A stretch of 64,000 bases of DNA. Origin: Nymphaea colorata (taxonomy: Eukaryota; Streptophyta; Magnoliopsida; Nymphaeales; Nymphaeaceae). The stretch is taken from contig NC_045142.1 of NCBI RefSeq assembly GCF_008831285.2, forward strand, positions 19,347,354 to 19,411,353, read 5' to 3'. The position numbers and the translations under genes are program-made. Positions 1-11,500 of this stretch are shown here, piece by piece; positions within the stretch are counted from its first letter, which is position 1; each line of letters opens with the position of its first letter. Under the pieces are notes generated by a model, which was given only the letters and a program-made list of their open reading frames with translations, searched no databases and was not told the DNA's origin.

Positions 1-29
1 AATCTAATTCCTAAAACAAACAATCATGA

Positions 30-1100
30 AGTATGAGTTGGATTGCCATTTTCCAAGTTGTCAAGTATCAAAGAGTTCATGTAATTTCTCTCAAGCACTA
101 CCACAACACAGACAGTGTATTAGCCACGAGGCATGAAGATGTCCCTTTTCATCTTTGGATTGAGACGATACATCTAGATGTTCATGTAAAAACGCAGAAC
201 TGCCATGAAGATTTTGGATCACAAATCTCCATCTGAGTGCTTTGGAAAAGCGTCCAGATTAACATTCATTAAAAGAATATCGTTGTGCTCTTATCTTCTC
301 AAAGATGAAGCTTAAGAAATATAAGTTTGAACAAAGGGCACACCTATCAATATATGCAAGTACGTTGATTATCATAAAGGTTTGAGATGTTATGATATAA
401 GGGCAGGTGAATTTGAGTTTCCAGAAATCTTATTTTTGATGAAAGCATTTTCAATCAAGATGACTAGTTCACTCTCCCATCATCGAGTCATGTGAAATAA
501 TATTATCAGCTTTGGCTATTGATAGTTACTCTCTTTATTAAGGATTGAACCTCAAACAAGGTTCAAAATTAAAATATTCGAGAGTTTGAGAATGTAGATC
601 AAAATCAAGGTGAAGATAAAAGAAATGGAATGTTCAATGGACTAACATTTCAAAAAAACTAGCACAATCCACAACTTGAGTTACCATCATGCAGAAATTA
701 TTCATTTGTATCTTAGTCTAATGTAGAGACGTACAATGACATAGATAGGCAAAAATAAGATGGAGCACAGTGTCAACCCCCATAAAAGATGGGTGAGTTG
801 GAAGAATTTTAGCCTTCATCACCAACCATTTTTCACAGACTGAAAGACAAAAAACAGCCAACCACATATGACCAAGTTGTGCAAATCAACATGGAAAGAA
901 GCAATGAATGAAGAAAATATAAATTAAATGGAAGTTTAGAAAGATATAAAGATCAACTTGATGCAAAAGGTTTCACTGAAAAACAAGGACTACATTATGA
1001 AGACTGTCAACCAAACAGTGAAAACGATACCACTCAGATCATCCTCAATTGCCATTCATTATGGAAGGTCTTTGAGCCCGTAACATATATCCATTGAGCA
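30..1100 (+). pseudogene. decayed Ty1/copia pol relic (integrase end to reverse transcriptase)
   Basis: Broken reading frames on the plus strand resemble the integrase/RT junction of a copia polyprotein. At 367-420 the translation DYHKGLRCYDIRAGEFEF matches the stretch after the integrase core usually written as GY..HKGYRCYDP. At about 891-914 WKEAMNEE matches the start of the RT domain, and from 936 LERYKDQLDAKGFTEKQG matches the RT segment RYKARLVAKGFTQ. Stops and frameshifts interrupt every domain, and the segment between the RT start and RYK is shortened. No LTR can be paired with it. It is an old truncated insertion; family homology is inferred from motifs only. Confidence 0.6.
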
Positions 1101-1130
1101 CGCAACTGGTTACAGTAAAAAGGACACATA

Positions 1131-2670
1131 ACATTCTGTCCGAAAGTTGCCAGGATTTTTGGCACTTAAAACCAAGTTGTCCATGTTATTACCATTTCCA
1201 AACTTGAGGGAGATCATCGGAAGATGATGCTGATGGATATGGGTCTAATTGGATCCAGGAGCCAAGCTGTTTCTATGTCATTGGTCCAGTTCTGTTATTT
1301 TGGGATAATCATGGAAGGTGCACAAGTTTCTTGTTGTTTCTTAATTGTGTTGTCTCCTATTTTAAGAGACTTAGGAGTCGTTCTCCAGTTGGTAACTGAT
1401 TTTTTTTTTTTTTTTCAATTTAAGGAAGAGAAACCATGGTTTCTCCAAACAGGAAAAACAACGTTTAACAATTTACCTTCTTCAGATTTCACCCTTTTCT
1501 TTCTTCTTCCCTGACATTGTCCACTGGACCCAGCATGCATACAGATTCTAATCCACATAGCAAATAGGTGGACATTGTGTATAAACTATTGGCTTAAGGA
1601 GTTAAGACTGCATACTCATTTTCGTATAAACTATAAATCAACTTCTTCCAATAAACAATCCCATTTAGGGATCAAATTGAAGGATAACCAGCTATTAGAT
1701 GCATATTCTCTGCCGAAACCTTTATCAAAGATAGCAGATGCTGTTTAAGTTAGAAAAATACGGTACATGTACTATACATATGTTGGAGGGTGGAGCCTGA
1801 TCCATACTTGATAGCCTTCAGCCCTTCCCTAATTTTTGCAAGGGCATTTATGTCTTTTTTCCAGCTTTGCAGGTTTTTCCTTAATCTAATGTTTATGAGA
1901 ACGCCGTTCTGACTTGTACTATATAATTTTTCGTGATAGTGAAAACTGCTTTACGTGGCAGCCATGGACATAGGAGAACATTGTCTCCGAACCACATAAA
2001 ATCTTTGTGTGCTCTTTCTCTCTTTCTATTCTTTGGATTTGATTCTCTTAGTGCGTTAAGAGAGTGTAAGAGAGCTGAGTTCCTAACAACATATGTGCAC
2101 ATGTTTATCTAAATTCATATATGTGTAGGGCACATGCGATTATAGACTAATATAAGTTGTTTTATCTCAAAAAAATCAATACCTATATTTGTTAAGTTGT
2201 TTTTCTCAAAAAAATCTCAGAGTTTTTATAAAAATAAAAAATCAAAATGTTAGGTGAAAATGCAAGAAATGAAAAAGAAAAACTAAAAGTATTGTATTGC
2301 ATTTAGGAGGTCAAGTTAAATACCTAAAACAAAAGGCAAACAATGAAACAAAAGCTAAAAAAAATAAAAACAGAAAATGAAATAAAAATTAAATGAAAAA
2401 ATAGCGAAAAAAATCACAAAAAAATCACGTTAAAATCATGATAAATTAATTTTTAACGGTCTTTTCAAATATCGTGATATTTTCCTGTTTTTTAGTTTTC
2501 TTCAATTTTTCGTTAATATCATGATATTTTAAAAAATATTGAGATATTTGTGGCATGATTTGTATATAGGTATTTTATTTGTTTTTCATTTATTTTTTTT
2601 CTGTTTTCTGTTTTTTTTTCTGTTCAGCTTTGCTGGAACTAGCCGTTGGCTAGCCCCAACGGCTCCTGAA
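1131..2670. other. intergenic, no gene seen
   Basis: AT-rich sequence with homopolymer runs. From about 2161 it becomes strongly A/T-biased with short repeats containing CTCAAAAAAATC and ATCGTGATATTTT. No coding exon, RNA gene or terminal repeat could be supported. The 2.2-2.6 kb part may be the upstream portion of the LTR-like repeat that follows. Confidence 0.4.
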
Positions 2671-2892
2671 GAACTAGTTCAATGGCTAGCTCATGTTAGC
2701 CCTTTCTCTTCCTTTGTTTCTGTTTGTATATATAGGGCACTAATTCCTTCTTCAATATAAGCTATTAAAAACAGCCTTTCAGTGATTATAAAAACAATTA
2801 TTTTTCTCCTTCTATTCTTGTGATCTGGCCTTAGTGCACTGCAATTGTTTTGCTGAGGGTTTATATTTGTGACTGTTGTAAGTCACATTTCA
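2671..2892 (+). repeat. LTR-like direct repeat, left copy
   Basis: This segment, starting GAACTAGTTCAATGGCTAGC, is clearly similar along its whole length to 4508-4729. It contains a TATA-like TATATATAGGGCAC near 2728 and ends in CA. It is followed at once by TGTTATCAGACC (2893-2904), a degenerate form of the initiator tRNA-Met primer binding site TGGTATCAGAGC. This is the arrangement expected of the 3' part of a 5' LTR. The true left end is lost in low-complexity sequence. Confidence 0.55.
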
Positions 2893-3970
2893 TGTTATCA
2901 GACCATTAGAACTGATTTACTGAAGTTCTGGAGTTGATTGAGTGTTGTGCTCAAACTGCTTCAAGTTTATCAGGCCCATCCACTGTTCGATGCTTGTCTT
3001 TTCATCAGGCTCACCAACAGTTTGATGTTCTTCCTGTGGGACTCATTACTACTGATTTACCAATCTCTCAAACTACTGTGCGATTGTAAGAGTGGATCAT
3101 TTTTTCATATCAGCATTTTCTTGACAAGTATAACAAGTTGTTTTTACTGCATGTCAAGTGTATGACTTTCAGATTAAAGAGGAATCTAGTCATAGTGACC
3201 GATTTTATGTTGGGAAACTGATTTTTGATACATCTTTTTACTTTTCGGACAACTCTAGCTGCTCCTTCACTCATTCAACTTCTCACTAAAATAAGTGGAG
3301 AAGAGACTACAATGAATTTATTCAAGGAAATAGATAGTCTTCTTGTCTCCAAACAAGAAATAAAAAATTTTAGTTGCTTCAAGGCCCAAAAACAATATTA
3401 GAGCTTACAAACCCCCCTCATTTTAAAAATCAAAACAATGGAGAATATATAGTTGTCATTTTTGTCATGAAACAGGACACATAAGGCCTCAATTTCCCAA
3501 ACTTAAGGGAAGCAACAATGAAGGACCACCACAAAGTTATAGAGAAAACTTTTATCAAGGTGGAAGAACAAATACTTAAAGTGCACAAGGCAATACTAGG
3601 CAATTTGATCAAACAAACAAGAAGGTTGCAAGTGTTCCAAATGAAGGGTGTGATCTCGCATCAATCTTCTCAACAATGAATAACCTATGATAAATGAGTT
3701 CAGTTATGGAGAACTAGTAACATTGACATCTACCTTTATCACTCTCAACAAGATCCCTTGACTTTTAAATTCCAGTGCATCATTTCATATGACACCCAAC
3801 ATATCTCTTTTGACTAAGTTTTAAGAAGCAAAAAGCAAATCAAATGTTTTTAATGCTGATGAAACCATTTTGAAGCTTGAAAGTTTTGAAAAAGAACTTA
3901 GGGAAAAACAAAAATTTTGTATACCCGAAGAAAACTATTAAGCTTCCATATGTTTCCTTTGAATTCCAGT

Positions 3971-4131
3971 TGTAACACATCAGAAATTTAGTCCCGTATT
4001 GAAGATTGTGAGGGATCTCCAAGGGCTTATAAAGGGAGGGTCATTAATGAAATGATTGTCCTGGTTCATAGTCTTTTAGGGGGTGGAGCCGAAACTGCTA
4101 TGGGGCGGACTTATAAACCATAGTTACAAAT
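3971..4131 (+). repeat. degenerate solo LTR of the TRIM family
   Basis: The segment starts TGTAACACATCAGAAATTTA and continues with AGTCCCGTATTGAAGATTG and GGGCTTATAAAGGGAGGGTC. It matches the LTR unit of the array at 18.7-20.9 kb. Similarity fades after GAGCCGAAACTGCTATGGGG, so the 3' third is degraded. It shows that this TRIM family inserted more than once in the region. Confidence 0.65.
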
Positions 4132-4139
4132 AACGTTTC

Positions 4140-4500
4140 AGAGTTTTAAAAGGCAAGGTTTTTCTCGGGAATAATACGACAAACTTGAAAAAAACGAATA
4201 AAATATGGGAAAAATACAGTAAACTTTTAAAAATTAAAAAAAAAACTAAAAATGAGGAAAAAATAAAATAAGTGACAAATTAATAACACAAACATCAAAA
4301 GATAAGTAGATTTAGGACAAATAAAAAATAGAAAATGAAAAAAAACTGTTTGGCATTAAAAAAATGAAAAAGATAAAAAAAATGAAAAAAGTGAAAAAAA
4401 TGCGTTTTTTCATTTTTTAACATTTTTCTAAAAAACACGTTTTTTTTTAAGTCTTAAATTGCAATTTAATTATCGCATTTTTTTTGGGTTTTTTGCAACT
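4140..4500. repeat. A/T low-complexity tract
   Basis: The tract is dominated by AAAAAATGAAAAA-type repeats and then by poly-T runs. No coding or structural signal is seen. It lies just upstream of the right LTR-like repeat and may be its U3 region. Confidence 0.5.
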
Positions 4501-4507
4501 ATGATTG

Positions 4508-4729
4508 GAACTAGTCCAATGGCTATCTCATGTTAGCCCTTTCTCTTCCTTTGTTTCTCTATGTGTATATATAGAGCACTGTTCTTTCTTCAATTAAGCC
4601 ATTAAAAACAGCCTTTTAGTGATTGAATAAACAATTACGTTTCCACTTCTATTCTTGTGATATGGCCCTAGTGCCTACTGTTGCTTTGTTGTGGGTTTAT
4701 ATTTGTGACTGCTGTAACTCAGATTCTCA
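4508..4729 (+). repeat. LTR-like direct repeat, right copy
   Basis: Similar to 2671-2892 from GAACTAGTCCAATGGCTATC to the terminal CA, including the TATATATAGAGCAC box and the distal TTTATATTTGTGACTG motif. The two copies have diverged by many substitutions and small indels, so the insertion is old. No target-site duplication could be defined because the left boundary is unclear. Confidence 0.5.
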
Positions 4730-4735
4730 ATTTAT

Positions 4736-5418
4736 CGGTGTGAACAGGTCTGGTATTCACAAAGTGATAATCTATGTCATATGGGTGAGAGGTCCCGGTA
4801 CGGACGTGACAATTTTTCAAAAAAAAATAGGTGCAGGTGAGGCAATGATGTGTATATATGTATACAAATCATTTGTTATATAGTTATTTAATTGTTTGGT
4901 AGCCTTATTTATCCATATTTACATATAAATTTTTTGTATTAGAGATAGTTTAGTTATGTGCACATTTTAAATTGTCAGCTTTGGCCTGGTTCGGTCAGCT
5001 GAACCAGATGTGCTGTGTTGGAGAAACACGAACACCAGCACCAGCACCAGCATCGACACGAGTGTGACGGGTGCAGCAACCATTTAGAAGCACCCATGTG
5101 ACATGGGTGATAATTGAATAGGAGAAAAGGCCATATATTGACCCATCATCATGCATTGAATCAAGTCGTCTTTGGATTTTTTTGCTTCATATCAAATTGA
5201 TAGTGGAAGTGGCAGGCTTTGCATTGTTAAAGCCGGTATTTAAGACAACAAACGTTCTCTGCTGCAAGCTTACATGGTCAACTAACTGTCTCCAATTCAG
5301 CAACTTAAAAGTTGCATATTTGCAGTTGAATCTTAGAGAAACCATAATTCCATAATCCATTGCTTATGACTGACAAAGAAATTTAGTGCTAATGGCATAT
5401 GATAAACAATTTTCATAC
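4736..5418. other. presumed KAS intron, no exon found
   Basis: This stretch lies 3' of the last visible KAS exon, on its minus-strand reading. I looked on the minus strand for the next conserved block of the family (around NYINAHATST) and did not find it. A small trinucleotide run (CACCAG, about 5034-5052) is present. It is most likely intron. Confidence 0.4.
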
Positions 5419-5592
5419 CTCTTCTGCATTCACACCAGCATCTTGGAGGCTCCGCTCTATGCAGGATGAGACACCTAAGCCATCTGCCCGAGGATCGGTC
5501 ATATGATAGGCATCACAATTAATAGCACCACCCATGTACTCGGCTATAATTGGTGCTCCACGTTTCATGGCATGTTCCAAACTCTCCATTAC
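5419..5592 (-). CDS. KASI: KAS exon 4
   Basis: 174 nt, 58 codons, beginning VMESLEHAMKRGAPIIAEY and ending QDAGVNAEE. The acceptor is GTTCTACAG|GTAATG and the donor is GAG|GTATGAAA. It contains the family block NCDAYHMTDPRADGLGVSSC. In relatives the next residues are VNYINAHATST, which would start the first missing exon. Confidence 0.92.
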
Positions 5593-8500
5593 CTGTAGAA
5601 CAAATGAAAATTAAAAGACAACAAGGGACTTTTTAAGCAGGAATTACATTCATATGCATGTCAGTTAGGGATGTCAATATATCCGATTTGAATCAGATAT
5701 CCAACCAAACTGACCCGAAAGAATCCAATATGGAAAAAAAAACTTAATATCCGATTAAGAAATCAGATTGGATTTGGATTTAAGAAATGACATCTGATCG
5801 GATTCAAATTGGATTTATTTTTAGACAAATATCCTATATCTAATGCTCTTACATTTTGAAAATTGGCAAAATTCTGTTCAAAATTCAGATTTTGATTCAG
5901 ATATGAATATAAAAATCAGATTCACATCGGATTTGAATTGTAAAATCAGATTCAGATTCGGATATGACTTTTTTTTTTTAATTTGTATTCCAATCCGAAT
6001 TCGAATCCAAATATTTGAATGTCCGAAAAGGCGAATATGGTTAAGGGTATATCCGATCCAAACCTGATCCGTTGACATCCCTAATCTCAAGGTCAGAGAG
6101 ATGAAAAAAGTCATATATACAAGTGTATAGTTTCTTTCTGCCGTCATCCACACACATAATGCTCCAAAAGGAGAACTTCAGTGAATTTGCACTTGAAAAT
6201 TCTTAGAACATGAAAGCAGTAAGCAGTTACCAGAACTCCAGCACCTTCACCCATCACAAAACCATCACGATCTTTGTCCCATGGCCTGGAAGCAGCTTTT
6301 GGATCATCATTTCTCTGAGACAGAGCCCTACATGCAACAAACCCTCCTATGCCAAGAGGAGTCAAGGGAGCTTCGGTCCCACCAGCTATCATGAGGTCAA
6401 CCTCACCCTTGCGGATATGGTTAGCAGCAGCATAGAAGCAGTAGTTGGACGTTGCACATGCAGTAGAAATTGAATAGTTTGGGCCCATAAAACCAAGCTC
6501 AATTGCAAGCAACGCGGAAGCCATGTTAGTTATTGTATATGGAATAAAAAATGGACTTATTTTTCTATAGCCTTTCTCTATCAGTGCTTGTGCAGCATCT
6601 TTGAATACTGTAAGACCTCCCATACCTGTGCCAACAAGCACACCCACTCGCTCCTTGTCAATCTGAAGAGGAACAGAGTCAAAAATCAGTTTCAAGAAAA
6701 TGAAGGACATGCATAATTGCTAAAGAGACTAAAAGAAATGGATCATGAACGTTGGAAATGGCATCATCAATAACATCTAAAAGAGGAGCATACAACGTCA
6801 GACATTTGAGATCAGAGAGAAGACAGATTAAAAGCGCCATGGAGACATAAGTGGATCTTCCTATCCACTGCAGAAACATGCACTTAACATGCATTTCTGA
6901 TGTGGTGTACAGCATAGTGAGCAAGGCACTTATCAGAACAAGCACGTGGTGCATAGATTTCTTGCTTTCTTTAGTATGAGACATTCAAGCATATGTTGCC
7001 AAGACCATGACTGCCATACAGAACAAATTCAAACCATTTTAAAGCACAACGGTTTTCAATGTTAGTCTCCAAAAAGGTGCCAAAACAGAATCCATTGTGT
7101 TAGCAGCATAGAGTCTCATACTACGTCAAGGCAGGAATTGGAAAAAACAAGACTCACCTAATGAAGCACTTTATTTTCTCTGTGATTCTGCACATTCATG
7201 GCAATGCAAATTTTCATATCTCTGTACATCACAATGTGGTTGGTTTTAATTAGTTTTTCCTTCATGTATGTGTTCATGGCCTGTCAATGTCCATAATTGG
7301 AACTTACATATCACAAATCTACAGGATACTTCCAACACTGGCATCAACTCTGCTTTCATTTATTTTATTCTTCAATTGTGTTCATGGCCTGTCAATGTCT
7401 ACAAACAAGCAGTGGAAATACAAAATAAAGATATACTGTACAGGATACTCACAAGACTGACATCAACTCTGAGACCAATGTAATGGCATGCCACACATTA
7501 ACAGGTCACTTTTGAAAAGGTTAGAAGTATTTTGGCTTCTGTTGGCACAATTACTGCTAATATAGTTTCATAGAAAACCCTACCTAAAGGGGATGCACTA
7601 GTGAAGATAAGTAACTGAGAAGTGATGTACAGACACATAAGGCAGGATGAAGTAGAGAAAGACAATATATGTACTTTGTGTCTTCCCAAGGTGTGGAGAA
7701 CATTGGAACATCCAATCTATATCGTAACAAGAACGGATAATGTAGAGTTGATTATGGACCCAAAACACATATCTTAGTGCTGAACGAAAATAAACAGATA
7801 TAAAGACCCCAGCATGCACGAGGACCTTTTTAGTCCAGAAATCAGACTCTTTCAACATAGACTTGACATATTTTTCATACACTTTTTGTGATTGGAAAAC
7901 AGTAAAAGGCTTCACAGCAAAATGCCACCTCTTTCTCATTCTCTATTCCTTGATTGGGTTCAGCCCTCCTCTGTTTTTTTTCCTCCCTTTTTTCGAAGGG
8001 AAGGAGAGCAGAGCCTCTCTCTTGTCTGCTATTCTTCCTCTTCTCGATCAAACAAAACCCAGGGGTTCATCCCTCTCCTTCATATATAGGAAGAGGCAGA
8101 CACTATCTTCCATCAGTTTTTTTTTTCTTTCAATCAATCGGTAATATGGAGGCCTCAACCCTTCCCTTGTACAAAGATGTCGAGGGATTGAGCCCCCCTC
8201 CTTTCCTTGCCCTTGTTTTGCCTTTTTATCAACTTTTTATTTTTATCAATTGATGAAAGTTTCTACTTTAGTCACATAACTACTTCTTGTTTGCATTACT
8301 TTCTTCAACTAGTTGCTTGCTTAACTCTGAATTTGTGATTGATGTCAATTTGCACTGTTTGTTTGATTAGTTACTCCTGTTTGTTGATTAGTGGCAGCAA
8401 ACCACAATAGTTGCTAGTTGACACCCACACACAAAATTACTTTTATCTTTTTACAATATTTGTTACATATTTTATCATTCATAATGTTGATGTATCATTT

Positions 8501-11500
8501 TCATGAAAAGACTATAATATGCATGTAACATACAAGTTATAATATCATACAAAACATGTGTGATCATTGTAAACTAAACCCGTTTCCACTTTCATTACTA
8601 AAATCTAAATCTGAGTATCCCCATGATGGCAGACATCCAAATTAAGGGGCTCCTTGGCTTCTTTGAAAGTTTCGCAGGATTGGACAACATCCAGACCATA
8701 AGCTTTGGAAGAAGGTTGTACCATTTGGGAAGGGATTTTTGATAAATCTGCTAACTAGATTACGATTTGCACTCAGTATGATAAACAATAGTAAAAAAGT
8801 CAAAAAACACCATATTGAGTCCAGGCCCATTTGCAACCTTAGGTTAAAATTTGCCTGTTTCTCTCCCACTTATAAAGTTTATTTAGAGATCATCAGCATG
8901 CTTCATTATCACTCCTAAAATCAGCAATTTGAAAACTTGCTTGCATATGGCAGAGTGGCTCCCACTCAAGGCCTTTACAGTGCTTTGAGAGTCTCAAATA
9001 CAACCATCTAGGTGCACACACAAGCTTGCTCTTTCACAAGAATACTGTTCATTTTCATTGGAATGCAGGTATCCCTATACACGAATGGCAACCAAGTGAT
9101 GTAATTGCCATTCCTGCCAGATTAAATTTTTCAGAGAAGATCTCACTTTAATGATACAGAAGCTCATGCCAAGCCCCAACGAACGTAGCAGCAACCAAGC
9201 AAGGACATGCCCTGCAAAATGTTCTGCTCCCAAGCAAGGACATGCCCTGCAAAATATTCTGCTCCATTAAGTGGTCACAATCATTTAAATGCATTTGAAA
9301 CTATGAAGGAGTTACAAACCTATTTTTCAATCTAATATCCTTTTACAACATCATACACTTCGGAAAACCTTTTGCCAGCAGAAGTTTCTTGGTGGAATCC
9401 ATGTATGAATGCATTAAAAAAACTAAAAAAAAATTGTGACAATATCTTTTAGTCTCACCTGATGGAAGCCACCTATCCAAATACTAAATTCCTTTAACTG
9501 TAGCATGCACAATGTTACTTTGTGATGACCATTTCACCTTTCTTTGTAGACTTAACCAAGGCCTAATATCACACATCCTTCTTCTGCCCTTACAAACTTA
9601 TAAGATTAAAACAAGGAGAAGAGGTAATAGGTGAAAAGGAAGAACTAAGGAAAGAAAGAGGAGATGAAGAAAAGAAAGTAGGGTTCTAATTTCAAGAGGC
9701 TAAACATATGCTTTGAAAATGTCATCAAATAAGCATTAAGGATGGAATATTTAAAGGAACCAATTGGCTCATTATTAACTTCGTCAAACCTAAAAAGTAA
9801 AATAAAGGGCCTCATAGTAACAATGCTCAAGGGGTAGGATCAAGCTAAGACACGTTCTATAAGAAGGAACATAGTGCTGCATCACAGAATATGGCATTCT
9901 GTTCCACTGTTCTGCCACCAGGTGACACATGGTCAACGTGGCTAAACTTAAAAGTAAAACAAAGGGCCTCAAAATTCTAACAGTGCCCAATGGGTATGGT
10001 AAGACATGAAGAGTTTGTTTGAGAAGAAGGAAGGAGCTGCAGTGCACACATGATGTGCTTGATATGCATCTCTTGTTTGTGTTTCACTGCAGACCCACTG
10101 CAGAATGAATGTGGGAATCTATTCCATCCATGTCACTACGCTAATCAAAGCACTCAAAGGGCACTTAATCAAGGAGAATGAGAAAAAGAAGTAAAATCAA
10201 CATAAGTCAAAAAACTAACCCACTCCATATAAAGACGTTCTAGAATAATAAGTATCTGATTGGACCTTCCCCTGATCCTAGCTGGATAGAAAGTGATAAA
10301 TGCAGAAAATGTACATGCAGAGAAGAAAAATGAAAGAAAAAGGTAACAAAGATGCATAGAGAAAGTACCCTTGAGGGTTAGAGCAACAACCCGAGAAAGA
10401 ATATGCCTCAAAAGTGATGAAACAACGACATCAAGAAATGTAATTGTCAGAACCTGAGACATATGACAGGAAGAAGATGCCATTGATCTCCAAAGAATCC
10501 TAGATAAAGCATGGAAGGTTCTAAAAATTTAGGCCAGTACAACACAGTCCTAAGGGTGAGATGAGAGACAAAGCCTTAAAAAAACATCATAGGAGACGAG
10601 ATGCAAGGGTCAATGTTGCTGTTTTAAGTAGCCACGAAGTCCATGGGTTGCTCCTTGAAGATTCGACATTTATGACATAGAAAGGACATACTCAAGTTAA
10701 GTCTTTATAGACATTAAATATTACGTGACCGAATATTTCTAGTCAAACATTGAACATGCGCATTGTCCTAAAGCGTCCCTTTATTTTAAAGTTCCGCTTC
10801 AATTGCAATTGCCAAGCCTTGAACGCATATTTTTAATTTGCAAACTGAAAACTGAAATGTGATATCTCGGATTAGTTGAAAAAAATACTCCACACTTTGG
10901 GTCACACAGAAGATCCAGGCCACTGAGCGGCACGTTTGGTTGAAACCCTAATGCCCCAGTCAAAATTTAAGCAATCCAGACTGCTAACCTAATAAGACGT
11001 TGTGCATGTATAAGCAACAAAATTAGCCTGCATTAATACATCGTAGACAGGTACATGTTAATTGACTCGAACAAAGGGCCCTTGTATAATTATATGATAC
11101 ACCAGAGGTACGCCTATGAAACTGGTCTACTTTTAAGCTTTTGAGAAGGCATATTCATACTCAAGTTCATGAAAGGCATCGCATAGATCCTCGTTTGCAC
11201 GTTTCAGTGCTACCAAGCAACTTGCGTAAATCTTACTGCAACCAACTTGATGACAATCCCGAAAACCCAAAAGCTCCTGCCAACAATCGCAGGTTAATCT
11301 CCCATGTCTACCACTAAACCCACCCTCCAATCATCAAAACGGAACAGCGCGCACCTAGTATTGTGATAGTCAGTGGTAGAAATTCTCCCAACAACACAAA
11401 AATTAATAAAGCTTTGAAAATCAAGAAAAAGAAATTCCGAACTCAAAGGAATCCATTTACGGGAGAATGAAAAATGTCAATAAAATTTGCAATCAACAAA

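Larger units (their letters stand above)
2893..4507 (+). pseudogene. internal relic of a short copia-like element (gag zinc knuckle)
   Basis: This is the region between two LTR-like direct repeats. At 3454-3492 the plus strand reads CHFCHETGHIRPQF, a gag zinc knuckle of the CX2CX4HX4C type whose last cysteine has been lost. Basic, Gln/Asn-rich sequence follows, as in gag proteins. No RT or integrase fits in the 1.6 kb, so the element is internally deleted or non-autonomous. A fragment of the TRIM LTR family is nested near its right end. Confidence 0.45.

Noticed and set aside
1224-1514. 96-residue plus-strand frame after the copia relic
   Set aside because: It contains a poly-T-encoded Phe run, and its first part is only weakly compatible with a decayed copia RT; not supported as a gene.
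6144-6230. Open reading frame extension beyond KAS exon 3
   Set aside because: Intron read-through: the family sequence continues in exon 4 after a good GT donor.
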